This document shows positions 33,763-43,547 of a DNA stretch of 64,000 nucleotides, piece by piece. The first letter of the stretch is position 1; each line of letters opens with the position of its first letter. The notes beneath the pieces are model-generated. The model worked only from the letters and a program-made list of their open reading frames with translations. It was not told the DNA's origin and searched no databases. A program made the translations under genes and the position numbers. This DNA is from UBA1494_A sp963973975 (GTDB lineage Bacteria > Bacteroidota > Bacteroidia > Flavobacteriales_E > Vicingaceae). The stretch lies in contig CAXBCF010000004.1 in assembly GCA_963973975.1 (NCBI GenBank), positions 62,001 through 126,000 of the forward strand, in the 5' to 3' direction.

Positions 33763-36693
33763 TTAATAGCCAAACAATTGGTCTAATTCTAGTTCTTTCA
33801 CTTCTCCATAGCTTCCAAGGGCAGCAAGATCCAATTTAGATTTGTCTCCAATGACCATGATGTTGTATTTACCATCTTTAATATAGTTTTGGTGGAAAGC
33901 TTTCAAATCTGCCATTGTCATAGTTGGAACCGCTTCGTAAATGTCTTTTCTAAGATCATAATCTAATTTTCTTTTCAAAGCAGTTTCATAGTTCCAAAGT
34001 TTTGAAGCCTTAGTAATTCGCTCAGTTCTAATTTTCTCTAGTGCAGCTTTCTTTGCTAATTCAAAACTCTTTTCTGACTCTGGCATGTTGTTTAACAAAT
34101 CTGTCATTCCTTCCATTGCTTCTTTTAATTTATCGGCTTGTGCACCAATATAAGCTAAGGTGTAATGTGCCTTTTCAGCATCGCTTGGAGATTGATAGAC
34201 AGAATAAACAGAGTAAGCCAATGCTTTAGACTCGCGCATCTCTTGGAAAACAATAGACCCCATTCCACCACCAAAATATTCATTGAAGATTGCAGCTTGG
34301 GCAACTGTTTTAGGATTATACTGCTCTTTTTTAGAAAGCATGTAAATTTCAACTTGTTTCATGTCATAATCTACTACATATACATTGGTTTTTTCATTAG
34401 CTAGCTCTTCAAATTTGATTTCTTCAGGAATTGCTTTCAACTCTTCGGGAGCTTTGTGAAATTTGTTCAATTTTTGAACGATTTCATCTTGTTTCAGCGG
34501 ACCGTAATAAAGTACTTTGTGATCAAAATTATTGAGTTCATTAATTTTTGCTGTTAGTTCAGCTGCATTTAAATTATCCAATTCCTCTTTACTCAAAATA
34601 TTTTTGAAAGGAGATTTGTCTCCGTATTTTGCAAACGATGCCATGGCGCCAAAAAGGATGTTGCCTTTGTTCAATTTAGCATCAGCTCTTTCTTTTAAGA
34701 TATTGGCCACCATGTTTTTTAAGGCTTCTTCTTCAGGTTGAGCGTCTGCAAGGAGGTGTTCAAAAAGTTCAAGACCTTTTTCAAAGTTGTCATTCAATCC
34801 AGATAAAGTCACATAGGTTCTTTCGTTTGCGGAGTACACACTAAAATCACAACCAATTTTATAAAATTCTTGTTGAATTTCTGATGGACTGTATTTAGAA
34901 GTTCCAATAAATGGAAGGTATTTAACTGCCAATGCCATTTCTTTGTCATGATTGTCACCCATTTCAAATAAATAGTTTAGCGTAAAAAGTTGGTTAGTTG
35001 TGTTGTCGATACTTCTAACCACAATGCCATTTTTAAGCGTTGCTTCATTGATGTCTTTTTTGAAATCAATGAAAACTGGCTCAATTGGATTAACTTTTAG
35101 TCCACTGATTTCTGTTAAAAATGGAGAAGCAGCTTCGCGGTTCACTTGAATTGGAGTAATTTCAGGCTTTACAACTTCTTTAATTGTAGTGTCTTTTCCA
35201 GTTCTTTTGTAAAGAATCGCATAATTGTCACCATAATTTTTCTTGGCAAAATTGACAATGTCTTCTTTGCTGTAATTTTTTAGTTGGTCTACAGCATTTA
35301 CTTCATTTTTCCAATCTCTTTTTTGAATAAAAGCATCAACCATCATGCTTGTTCTTCCTCGATTAGATTCTGTTTGTCTGATTCGACCTAATTTTAAATC
35401 GTTTACAACTGCTTCTGCTAACCAATCTGGAAATGCTCCAGACTTTAAGCTATCCAATTGAGCAAGCAATAAATCTCTTACTTCCTCTAAACTTTGTCCT
35501 TCTTTCGGACTTCCGTTTAGCATGTGTGCTGAATAATCAGAAAGGATATAAGTAAATGAGCTCGCATTGAGTACTTCTTGTTTTTGATTGAGGTTAAGGT
35601 CGATTAAACCGGCAGTACTGTTCGCTAAAATCATGTCGCATAGTTGAATCAAGTCAGCCTCCTCAGTACCTTGGCCTGGAAAACGATAAGCCATGTATAA
35701 AAATTCTTGATCTGGACCCATAACTTCTTTTACTTGTGGTGAAGTAATTGGTTCTTCTTTAGTTACAGTAAATTCAGGAACTTCTTTGGCTTCCATGTAG
35801 CCAAATTTATTTTTGATGACTTCAATTAAGCTGTCAGGATTAAAATCTCCTGCTAAGCAAATAGCCATGTTGTTGGGCACATAATAAGTATTGAAGTATT
35901 TTTTAATTTCTGTTAGCGAAGGATTCTTTAAGTGCTCAATAGTTCCAATAGTTGTCTGTTGTCCGTATTGATGATTAGGAAATAAAGTTTCCATAATTCC
36001 ATACCAAGCTTTACTGAAATCACTGTCTAAAGAGCGGTTTTTCTCTTCATAAACTGCTTCTAACTCTGTGTGAAACAAACGCATTTGAGGATTTCTGAAA
36101 CGCTCAGCTTCAAGGGTTAACCATTTATCTAATTGATTACTAGGAATGTCATTGATGTAAACTGTACGCTCTTGTGAAGTATAAGCATTTGTACCTTTAG
36201 TTCCCATTTCACTCACCATTTTGTCGTATTCATTTGCAATAGCAAAAGTGGATGCAAGCTGAGATACGCTGTCAATATTTTTGTAAAGGGCTTTTCTGGC
36301 TGCTTCGTCAGTTGTTTTTCTATACACCTCATAAAGTGAATCAATCTCTCGTAATAAAGGACCTTCTTTTGAAAAATCTGTACTGCCATACTTGTCGGTT
36401 CCTTTGAAAAGCATGTGCTCTAAATAATGCGCCAATCCAGTTGCATCAGCAGGGTCGTTTTTACTTCCCGCTCTTACGGCGATTGAAGTTTGAACTCTAG
36501 GAGCTTCATCGTTGACCGATAAATAAACCTTAAGGCCATTATCAAGTGTGTAGATTCGTGTATTTGTTGGATCGTTCTCAACAGTTTCGTACCCTTTTTT
36601 AATATTTTCTTTGTTTTCGGTATTTCCGCAAGCGAAAAGGAAAATAGCTGTTAAACTAAGAAGATTCAATTTTAGGATTGACATGGATTTCAT
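33763..36693 (-). CDS. M16-family zinc metalloprotease, two tandem units
   Basis: A 976-residue lipoprotein (lipobox FLFACGN, Cys near 22) with two M16 halves. The active half carries the inverted zinc motif HYLEHMLFKG near residue 88 and the downstream Glu in ELEAVYEEKNRS. The C-terminal half (about 540-960) has the matching fold with no zinc motif, as in pitrilysin-type enzymes where it closes the chamber. It should degrade peptides in the periplasm or at the outer membrane. Confidence 0.93.
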   Translation of the reverse strand: MKSMSILKLNLLSLTAIFLFACGNTENKENIKKGYETVENDPTNTRIYTLDNGLKVYLSVNDEAPRVQTSIAVRAGSKNDPADATGLAHYLEHMLFKGTDKYGSTDFSKEGPLLREIDSLYEVYRKTTDEAARKALYKNIDSVSQLASTFAIANEYDKMVSEMGTKGTNAYTSQERTVYINDIPSNQLDKWLTLEAERFRNPQMRLFHTELEAVYEEKNRSLDSDFSKAWYGIMETLFPNHQYGQQTTIGTIEHLKNPSLTEIKKYFNTYYVPNNMAICLAGDFNPDSLIEVIKNKFGYMEAKEVPEFTVTKEEPITSPQVKEVMGPDQEFLYMAYRFPGQGTEEADLIQLCDMILANSTAGLIDLNLNQKQEVLNASSFTYILSDYSAHMLNGSPKEGQSLEEVRDLLLAQLDSLKSGAFPDWLAEAVVNDLKLGRIRQTESNRGRTSMMVDAFIQKRDWKNEVNAVDQLKNYSKEDIVNFAKKNYGDNYAILYKRTGKDTTIKEVVKPEITPIQVNREAASPFLTEISGLKVNPIEPVFIDFKKDINEATLKNGIVVRSIDNTTNQLFTLNYLFEMGDNHDKEMALAVKYLPFIGTSKYSPSEIQQEFYKIGCDFSVYSANERTYVTLSGLNDNFEKGLELFEHLLADAQPEEEALKNMVANILKERADAKLNKGNILFGAMASFAKYGDKSPFKNILSKEELDNLNAAELTAKINELNNFDHKVLYYGPLKQDEIVQKLNKFHKAPEELKAIPEEIKFEELANEKTNVYVVDYDMKQVEIYMLSKKEQYNPKTVAQAAIFNEYFGGGMGSIVFQEMRESKALAYSVYSVYQSPSDAEKAHYTLAYIGAQADKLKEAMEGMTDLLNNMPESEKSFELAKKAALEKIRTERITKASKLWNYETALKRKLDYDLRKDIYEAVPTMTMADLKAFHQNYIKDGKYNIMVIGDKSKLDLAALGSYGEVKELELDQLFGY

Positions 36694-36793
36694 AGATGAC
36701 TTGTTTTTAAATTAGTAGAGGCGAATATATAGATTTTTATAAAAAAAATCATAAAAAATTGTGAACGGTAAAAGTTAGGGATGATTGGAAGTA

Positions 36794-38680
36794 TTAAAGA
36801 AAGTCGAAACCCAATTCTTGTTTTAGTGCATTGAGGTGAGGATTCTTTTTCGCCATTTCTCTGAATTTCTCTTCGTCGGTGTAAGCTTTTTTCAGATCCG
36901 CATTTTTCTGAATTTCAAATTCCAATTCTATGCCTCCGTTTTTTAATGTTTTTCTTAAAAACTCATGTAAATCAGTTCTTTTAATGTTGATTTCTTCTAA
37001 CTGACTTCTATTGTCGACTTTGATTTTTACTTTGAAATCGGCTAATAATTCCGGTTCATAGGTTTTCATGGCAGAAATAACAATAGAGCTGCCTTCGGCA
37101 TTTTCTTTCTGAATTTTTTTAGATAACTTTTTCCAGCAAGCAATAAATTCCTCTTTTGTAAAAGGCTCTCTGAGCTCAGATTTGTATTCCACCTGAGTTT
37201 TTCGCTCCTCCGTTTCTTCTTCCTCTTTAGTTAAATGCTGAATCGATAAGGCAGAAGTCTTGGCTTTTTTAGCTGCCAATAAAGCAAGTCTGCCTTTTAA
37301 TTCAGGTTTTTCAACAGGTATTTTTTCTTGAGAAATTTCAGTTTCAGAACGCTCTTTCTGAAGTTCTTCTTCTTTGGTTGAAGTTATCGCTGCTTGTTCT
37401 GGTTCGGGATTATTTTCTACTTCCTTTTCTATTGTTTTTTCTTCTTTCTGAAGTTCAGCTCTAGGTTCTTGGACAACTTTCTTTATATCTTGTTGAAGTG
37501 GTTTTGGCTGTTCTTCTAAGACGATGGAGCTTTCATCAAGATCTGCTGATTTCAGATAAGGCTTTTTTTTTTCTGCTTCCTTTTGTTCTGAGTTGATTGA
37601 AGCCAATTGCATTAAGGTTATTTCAATTAACAAACGCTTATTCCTACTGCCTTGGTATTGCACATCTGCTTTTCTGCAAATGTCGAGCGCGGCAAGTAAA
37701 AAACTTAAATCACATTTCTTAGATTGCTCAAGATACCTTGCTTTAATGCTTTTTCCAACTTCCAACAAATTAATGGTTTGAGGATCTTTTCCCACTAAAA
37801 GATTTCTAAAATGTGCTGCCAAGCCATTGATTAACAAATGTCCATCGAAACCTTTTTGAAGAATGGTATTGAACAACACTAAAATATCTGGAATTTTTCC
37901 TTCAAGAATAAAGTCAGTTGCTTTAAAATAATAATCGTAATCAAGGATATTTAGGTTTTCAACCACTGCATCATAGCTGAGTTTTTTTCCTGAAAAACTC
38001 ACCAATTGATCAAAAATGGAAAGGGCGTCTCTTAGCGCTCCATCTGCTTTTTCTGCAATTAAATGCAGTGCTTCTTCCTCGGCATCAATGCCTTCTTTTT
38101 CAGCAATTGAAAGCAAGTGGGAGGCAATATCGTCCACAGTTATTCGATTGAAATCAAAAATCTGACAACGCGAAAGTATTGTTGGTATAATTTTATGCTT
38201 TTCAGTAGTTGCCAAAATGAAAATGGCATGAGGTGGTGGTTCTTCTAAGGTTTTCAGAAATGCATTGAAGGCTTGCGTAGTAAGCATGTGAACTTCATCA
38301 ATGATATAAACCTTGTGCGAGCCAATTTGAGGTGCAAAGCGAACTTGGTCGATTAAGTTTCTAATATCGTCAACCGAATTGTTTGATGCAGCATCTAATT
38401 CCAGAATATTTAAGGATGCGCCTTCATTAAAAGAATTACAGGAATCACATTCATCGCATGCTTCTATTTTTTCAGTTCTATTAAAGCAATTGATTGTCTT
38501 TGCTAAAATACGCGCACAAGTAGTTTTTCCAACTCCTCTAGGACCACAAAACAAAAAGGCTTGAGCCAAATGACTTGTTTTGATAGCATTTTTTAAAGTA
38601 TTGGTAATGGAAGCTTGTCCAACCACTGTATCGAAAGTGGCGGGGCGGTATTTACGTGCTGAAACAACAAAATTTTCCAT
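36794..38680 (-). CDS. dnaX: DNA polymerase III subunit gamma/tau
   Basis: A 628-residue clamp-loader subunit. AAA+ core: Walker A GPRGVGKT at 46-53, zinc-binding Cys65, Cys75, Cys78 and Cys81, DEVHML as Walker B, SRC finger (LSRCQIFDF), and SDR-type residues ALRDALSIFDQL. From about residue 370 an acidic/basic, Glu- and Lys-rich linker precedes a C-terminal domain (about 490-628) for polymerase contacts. It loads the beta clamp on DNA. No frameshift site was looked for in detail; length fits the tau form. Confidence 0.95.
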   Translation of the reverse strand: MENFVVSARKYRPATFDTVVGQASITNTLKNAIKTSHLAQAFLFCGPRGVGKTTCARILAKTINCFNRTEKIEACDECDSCNSFNEGASLNILELDAASNNSVDDIRNLIDQVRFAPQIGSHKVYIIDEVHMLTTQAFNAFLKTLEEPPPHAIFILATTEKHKIIPTILSRCQIFDFNRITVDDIASHLLSIAEKEGIDAEEEALHLIAEKADGALRDALSIFDQLVSFSGKKLSYDAVVENLNILDYDYYFKATDFILEGKIPDILVLFNTILQKGFDGHLLINGLAAHFRNLLVGKDPQTINLLEVGKSIKARYLEQSKKCDLSFLLAALDICRKADVQYQGSRNKRLLIEITLMQLASINSEQKEAEKKKPYLKSADLDESSIVLEEQPKPLQQDIKKVVQEPRAELQKEEKTIEKEVENNPEPEQAAITSTKEEELQKERSETEISQEKIPVEKPELKGRLALLAAKKAKTSALSIQHLTKEEEETEERKTQVEYKSELREPFTKEEFIACWKKLSKKIQKENAEGSSIVISAMKTYEPELLADFKVKIKVDNRSQLEEINIKRTDLHEFLRKTLKNGGIELEFEIQKNADLKKAYTDEEKFREMAKKNPHLNALKQELGFDFL

Positions 38681-38835
38681 AGAAAGCGAGAAATAAAGTC
38701 CAAATTTACGGCTTAATTCTTCTCTTTCTTTAGGAAAATTTCAATTTTAATTCACAGTTTTAAGCTCTTGGCTTTTGAGAAGTTATACCTAATTATTATT
38801 AAAATACCGTTAATAAAATTTCTTTAGGCATGACT

Positions 38836-39258
38836 TTATTTTCTTACAGATTCAATAGTGATTAATTCATCCCCTTTTGGGAAATGCCATTTAACTTGAT
38901 CGCCCTCCTTGTATCCTAAAACAGCTGTCCCAATTGGTGACATTACAGATAGTTTCCCTTTTTGAAAATCAGCATTTCCAGGCATTACAATGGTTAAATT
39001 TACTTTTCTGCCAAAGGGAGTGTTCACGTCTATTGTACTTCCAAGTCTCACCACATTATCTGGCATTTCTTCATCGGGAATTACATTTGCCACATCAAGC
39101 TCTTTAGATAGCTTTATTCTACAACGAATACCAATAGGATCAACAGTTTTATGAAATTTTGCCAAATTTTTTAATACCTCAAACTCCGATTTTGAAATAC
39201 ATAAAGTTCCTATTGCCTCTTCTTCTATCGCCGATTGCGCTATTTTTTCTTCTTTCAT
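38836..39258 (-). CDS. GreA/GreB-family (Rnk-like) transcription factor
   Basis: I take the ATG at 39258 (140 residues); a TTG lies six codons upstream. The C-terminal GreA/GreB domain (about residues 55-140) is clear: VRLGSTIDVNTPFGRKVNLTI, LSVMSPIGTAVLGYKEGDQVKW. The N-terminal part is short (about 50 residues) with no long coiled coil carrying the acidic tip that stimulates RNA cleavage, so it is more like Rnk than true GreA. It may bind RNA polymerase without cleavage activity. Last gene of the dehydrogenase cluster. Confidence 0.8.
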   Translation of the reverse strand: MKEEKIAQSAIEEEAIGTLCISKSEFEVLKNLAKFHKTVDPIGIRCRIKLSKELDVANVIPDEEMPDNVVRLGSTIDVNTPFGRKVNLTIVMPGNADFQKGKLSVMSPIGTAVLGYKEGDQVKWHFPKGDELITIESVRK

Positions 39259-39373
39259 TTGATTTTTATTTTTCAAAGAGAATAATCACTTAATTACTTG
39301 TAAATAGCATCACTATAAATAGCAGCTACACGATTCAACTTTATAAAATAAAGCTGAAAACTGTACTTCTTTT

Positions 39374-40462
39374 TTACATTTCATTTACTTCTCGAATTAA
39401 GCTTTTATTAATTATTTTCCCATTTTCGACTACTTTGATATCTTCTAAGAAGTTTTTGAATTGTTCATTTATTTCCTGAACAAATCGTACTAAAAAGCTG
39501 CTGTAGATTTCTGATAGTATTTTTGAAGTGTTCAGCCCCTGATGATTTAGCATTTCAGTGAGTGTAAAAAGTTTAAACCCATTTTCTTCACTCTTTAGTT
39601 CTGAGCAATTGCCAAAATTTGGTGCAGATAAATCATAAAGCACTGCTTCTCTTTTTATGTTTTTATAAATCAAAGGGTGAAATAGTAAAGGAGTTTTCTC
39701 TCCACTGATAATAAAATCGGTGATTATTAAATCAAATCGGTGAACATTTTCAGTCAAATAAAGAGCTATTTCACTCAAACAACGCTTTTCTCCGTTACTT
39801 CTACTAAGTATATTGGGTTCACACAGGTCTAAATGGCTTAGTTTCTCATATTCAATTCCAATTTTCTCAAATTCAACTTGACTTAGCGTATTGTTTCCAA
39901 CCACCGTTAAATGGTATCCTTCCTTTAATAACTTCTTAACGTTTTCAAGCGAAGTATGCCCTGATTCAATAATTAATGCGGCTTTATTTCTCGGAAAAAC
40001 TTCATTTTGTTGAATAAAGTAATCTGTACTGCTTTCTATAATTGCATCGTATAGAATAGGAGTAATCTTTAACTTTAAATTCAAGTCATTGAAATCTGAG
40101 GTAAAGGGCAATAAGTCTAAGCTATATACATCGGCAATGGTGTGTGTAAAGGGTATTATGTTAGCACTGTTGTTAAGCACATTGTAATAGCCTACAAAAC
40201 TTCTCCTTCGGCTTAAATACTCATTTTTGATTGTTTTATTAAATGATAAAACCAAGTCAGATTTTAGAATTACATCTTGTTGCTTGTCGATAATTGTAGC
40301 ACCAGCCTCTTTATACATTTCGTTGGTGTAACCAACAGAATCTCCAGCTCCGTTTTCAACAAACACGTCGAAATTATTGACTAAAGCGCTCACTCCAGAA
40401 GGAGTGAGCGCTACAAAGTGAAGCTTTTCACTTTCTTTTAATAAACCAATTTGATACTTCAT
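39374..40462 (-). CDS. degenerate alanine-dehydrogenase/transhydrogenase-alpha-like protein
   Basis: A 362-residue protein whose N-terminal domain matches AlaDH/PNT: ALTPSGVSALVNNFDVFVE, NGAGDSVGYTNEMYKEAGA. The usual E-x-R-V-A segment reads KLHFVALTP, so the substrate-binding Arg is lost, and I do not find the conserved active-site His. The NAD domain begins KAALIIESGHTSLENVKKLL and lacks GxGxxG. So it is probably not an active dehydrogenase; it may be regulatory or bind a different ligand. It starts four bases after gdhA in the same operon. Confidence 0.7.
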   Translation of the reverse strand: MKYQIGLLKESEKLHFVALTPSGVSALVNNFDVFVENGAGDSVGYTNEMYKEAGATIIDKQQDVILKSDLVLSFNKTIKNEYLSRRRSFVGYYNVLNNSANIIPFTHTIADVYSLDLLPFTSDFNDLNLKLKITPILYDAIIESSTDYFIQQNEVFPRNKAALIIESGHTSLENVKKLLKEGYHLTVVGNNTLSQVEFEKIGIEYEKLSHLDLCEPNILSRSNGEKRCLSEIALYLTENVHRFDLIITDFIISGEKTPLLFHPLIYKNIKREAVLYDLSAPNFGNCSELKSEENGFKLFTLTEMLNHQGLNTSKILSEIYSSFLVRFVQEINEQFKNFLEDIKVVENGKIINKSLIREVNEM

Positions 40463-40466
40463 AATT

Positions 40467-41747
40467 CTATGGGAAAACCCCTCTTTCTTTGTAAGTAAGT
40501 TCTAATCTTTTTAGTGCTACCAAGTAAGCTGCATTACGCATATCAGTATCATACTCTTTTGACATTTTATCTACTGAATCATAGGCAGTTGATATTTTGT
40601 CATTAATTAGCCCTAATACCTCGTCCATTTTCCAAATCTCACTTCGCTTGTTTTGCAACCACTCAAAATAACTTCCAATTACTCCTCCAGAATTGCACAA
40701 AATATCAGGAATAATTGCTACGCCATTTTTTAATAAAATCATTTCTCCTTCTGTAGTTGTGGGGCCATTTGCACCTTCGGCAATTAATTTTGCCTTAATA
40801 TTTTCAGCATTATCAGCTGTGATTTGGTTTCCCAAAGCTGCAGGTACAATAATGTCACAGTCTAAGCCAAAAAAGTCTTCTGAAGGGATTTCAATTGCTC
40901 CATTAAAGCCAATAATTTGATCTTTATAACCAATGCTATGGTTTTGAAGGGCTTCAACATCAATTCCATCTTTATTGTAAAGTGTAGCACTAGCATCTTG
41001 AACAGCAATCAATTTTGCACCTAAAAGACTTAAAAAATGAGCAGTCCAATAACCTACATTGCCATATCCTTGAACTATAAAAGTTTTACCTTTTAAGTTG
41101 ATGTTGTTTTTTTGTGCCCATAAACCTATGGTTACTACAACTCCATATCCTGTAGCACGATCTCTTCCTGCTAAACCACCTGATCCTAGGGGTTTACCTG
41201 TAACTACATGCAAACTATTAAAACGAGTAGCTGGAGTTTTAGTAGATGCATAGGTATCCGATATCCAAGCCATTATTTGAGCGTTCGTATTAACATCGGG
41301 TGCAGGGATGTCAAAATCAGGACCGATATTATCACCCAAAGCATAAGTAAATCGTCTAGTAATTCTTTCCAACTCCGTTGCTGAGTATTCTTTAGGGTTT
41401 AGTTGAATTCCACCTTTTCCTCCACCAAATGGCAAACCTGCCAACGAAGATTTCCATGTCATCCAGATTGCTAATGCCCTTGCAGCATCTATATCAACTG
41501 TTGGATGATAACGCAAACCACCTTTGTAAGGCCCAAGTGCATTATTGTGTTGAACTCGATATCCGGTAAATGTTTTTATTTCTCCGTTATCCATTTTCAC
41601 AGGAAAGTTTACTACTATTTCCGAATTTGTTGTAGCAAGAATCTTTCTAACTCCTGGATCTAGACCCAGTTTGTCAGCAGCTTTCTCAAACTGCTCCATT
41701 ACATTCTCATACATACCCGTTTTGGGTTTCATTGTTAAATTTGTCAT
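40467..41747 (-). CDS. gdhA: glutamate dehydrogenase (Glu/Leu/Phe/Val dehydrogenase family)
   Basis: A 426-residue catabolic-type dehydrogenase converting glutamate to 2-oxoglutarate and ammonia (or the reverse). Motifs: KGGLRYHP, the active-site PFGGGKGG at 106-113 (catalytic Lys111 and a second Lys), DFDIPAPDVNTN, the nucleotide-binding VQGYGNVGYWTA, and ANGPTTTEGE. Length and sequence are normal for the hexameric family. It lies six bases downstream of the tandem-cysteine protein. Confidence 0.95.
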   Translation of the reverse strand: MTNLTMKPKTGMYENVMEQFEKAADKLGLDPGVRKILATTNSEIVVNFPVKMDNGEIKTFTGYRVQHNNALGPYKGGLRYHPTVDIDAARALAIWMTWKSSLAGLPFGGGKGGIQLNPKEYSATELERITRRFTYALGDNIGPDFDIPAPDVNTNAQIMAWISDTYASTKTPATRFNSLHVVTGKPLGSGGLAGRDRATGYGVVVTIGLWAQKNNINLKGKTFIVQGYGNVGYWTAHFLSLLGAKLIAVQDASATLYNKDGIDVEALQNHSIGYKDQIIGFNGAIEIPSEDFFGLDCDIIVPAALGNQITADNAENIKAKLIAEGANGPTTTEGEMILLKNGVAIIPDILCNSGGVIGSYFEWLQNKRSEIWKMDEVLGLINDKISTAYDSVDKMSKEYDTDMRNAAYLVALKRLELTYKERGVFP

Positions 41748-41753
41748 ATTGTT

Positions 41754-42017
41754 TTATTGATAAGATTCACAGTTTAAAATAATTGAATAATCTCCTTTTA
41801 AAGAGCAATCGCTCCTAAAATCACAGCTTACACATAATCCAGAAATTTCTTCTTTTTCAATATTATTATTAAAATGAAGTAGTTCCATTTCAGAATTTTT
41901 TATTGAAGTATGGTTGTTTTTTTCTAACTCGTATTCTTCACAATAAGTAATTAGCTCAGTTGAAGAATTTAGGAAACAACTTGAAGTGTATTTACAATTC
42001 ATACAAAGTCCTGCCAT
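41754..42017 (-). CDS. tandem four-cysteine metal- or redox-type protein
   Basis: Start chosen at the second Met (42017; 87 residues) because a likely promoter sits just upstream of the first Met at 42041. Two copies of a 27-residue unit of pattern C-x2-C-x5-C-x11-C: the first begins GLCMNCKYTSSC and the second GLCVSCDFRSDC; both end near C-E-x-Y. Such units look like zinc or iron-sulfur sites, and I recall single-unit relatives in many bacteria and archaea, with no role known to me. The linker between copies is acidic and low in complexity. It directly precedes gdhA. Confidence 0.7.
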   Translation of the reverse strand: MAGLCMNCKYTSSCFLNSSTELITYCEEYELEKNNHTSIKNSEMELLHFNNNIEKEEISGLCVSCDFRSDCSLKGDYSIILNCESYQ

Positions 42018-42053
42018 ATTTTTTGTAGATATTTTTTTCATTGATCAGCAGTA

Positions 42054-42069
42054 GTCAATCGCTATGCCA
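42054..42069 (-). promoter_or_regulatory. sigma-54-type promoter before the four-cysteine/gdhA operon
   Basis: On the minus strand the sequence reads TGGCATAGCGATTGAC. Against the TGGCAC-N5-TTGC consensus, GG (-24) and TTG (-13) are at exact spacing; the -12 C is A. Transcription would begin near 42042, just upstream of the start used here. A sigma-54-dependent activator gene lies immediately upstream in the same direction. Confidence 0.55.
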
Positions 42070-42206
42070 TTCATCAAGAAAATGAGGAAAGGTGGAATTA
42101 ATTCATTGTAAATGAAAGTAGTGCGATTTTGGCACAGAAAAATTTGAAATAGGAAAGGAACTAAAAATCGAGGAGTTTCTCTCCACTTGGTACAATATGA
42201 ACCGCT

Positions 42207-43547
42207 TTACTTGAGCTTTTCCCGAAGTGTTTTTCGATCAATTCCTAAAACTTTTGCAGCTTGGGTTTTATTATTGTTCATTTGCTTCAAAACATTCAGA
42301 ATGTGCTTCCTTTCCATCTCAGCCAAGCTCAGTAATTCATTTGCATTTTTTACTCTTGGATCTTCCATTTTCATGTACGGAGGGATTTCATTGATATCCA
42401 CTTTGTGATCGTGCATAACTACCAAGCGATGAATAAAATTTTCTAGTTCCCGAACATTTCCTGGCCAATTGTAATTGTTTAGAGCATCCATCACCTTAGC
42501 TGAAATTTTCAATGGAGCTTTCTCATTTTCCTCGCTGTATTTTTGATTGAAAAAACGCACAAGCAAAGGAATATCTTCCTTTCTTTCTCTGAGCGGTGGT
42601 ATGTTGATTGTGATAATATTCAAACGGTAGTATAGATCTTCTCTAAAATTCCCTTTTTCAATTTGATCTGTTAAACTTTTATTAGTTGCTGAGATAATTC
42701 GCACATCCACTTTTTGTGTTTTTGTGTCGCCCAGCATCACAACTTCTTTCTCTTGTATAGCACGTAATAGTTTAGCCTGGACCATTGATGTGGTATTGCT
42801 TATTTCATCTAAAAAAAGGGTGCCTTTATCAGCTGCCTGAAAAAATCCAACTCTATTTGAAATTGCACCTGTAAAAGCTCCTTTTACATGACCGAAAAGT
42901 TCACTCTCTATTAAATTATCTGGAATTGCCCCACAATTAACAGGAACAAAAGGTGCTGAAGAAAACTTGCTGTTATAATGAATAGCACGGGCAACCATTT
43001 CCTTTCCTGTTCCACTTTCTCCGCTAATCAAAACTGTAGCCTGGTTGTTTTTAGTACGCTCAATACTGGCATACAGACTTTGCATTGCATCTGAACGGCC
43101 TATGATTCCGTGAAATGAATCTATTTGATTTTCTGCCTCCTCATTTTGTTGCAAGAATACATTTTGCTTAATGCCTTTTTGATTTAGAACAGAATGTACT
43201 GCGGTTTCTAATTCTTCAAAAGTGAAGGGTTTAACTAAATATTCTAATGCCCCTAGTTTCATAACTTCTACCGCATTTTCAATATTTGGATAACCACTAA
43301 TTACTAACACAGGTAGCTCAGAATAGTGCTGAGAAATGTAGCGAACCAATTGAATCCCTCCAATACCCGGCATCTTTAAATCTGTAATAACCAAATCCAA
43401 TTGGCTGTTTTCTATAATTTCAATGGCGCTTACTACTGAATCTGAAGCATATGGATTAATGTTCATTTCATTCAGATTTCGACGTAAAAGGTCGAGCATA
43501 TCGTGAGAATCGTCAACAACTAACACATTTAGTTTGCTACTATTCAT
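42207..43547 (-). CDS. sigma-54-dependent response regulator (NtrC family)
   Basis: Started at the ATG at 43547 (446 residues), not the TTG three codons earlier. Receiver domain with Asp56 in VITDLKMPG as the phosphorylation site; AAA+ domain with Walker A GESGTGKE, the sigma-54-contacting GAFTGA, and DEISNTT Walker B; C-terminal Fis-type helix-turn-helix (NNKTQAAKVLGIDRKTLREK). It should activate sigma-54 promoters when phosphorylated by the kinase encoded just upstream, whose stop it overlaps by eight bases. Confidence 0.93.
   Translation of the reverse strand: MNSSKLNVLVVDDSHDMLDLLRRNLNEMNINPYASDSVVSAIEIIENSQLDLVITDLKMPGIGGIQLVRYISQHYSELPVLVISGYPNIENAVEVMKLGALEYLVKPFTFEELETAVHSVLNQKGIKQNVFLQQNEEAENQIDSFHGIIGRSDAMQSLYASIERTKNNQATVLISGESGTGKEMVARAIHYNSKFSSAPFVPVNCGAIPDNLIESELFGHVKGAFTGAISNRVGFFQAADKGTLFLDEISNTTSMVQAKLLRAIQEKEVVMLGDTKTQKVDVRIISATNKSLTDQIEKGNFREDLYYRLNIITINIPPLRERKEDIPLLVRFFNQKYSEENEKAPLKISAKVMDALNNYNWPGNVRELENFIHRLVVMHDHKVDINEIPPYMKMEDPRVKNANELLSLAEMERKHILNVLKQMNNNKTQAAKVLGIDRKTLREKLK

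Noticed and set aside
41754..42041. Start of the four-cysteine protein at 42041
   Set aside because: The likely sigma-54 start site would fall almost on this codon; the next Met at 42017 leaves a short leader. Not proven.
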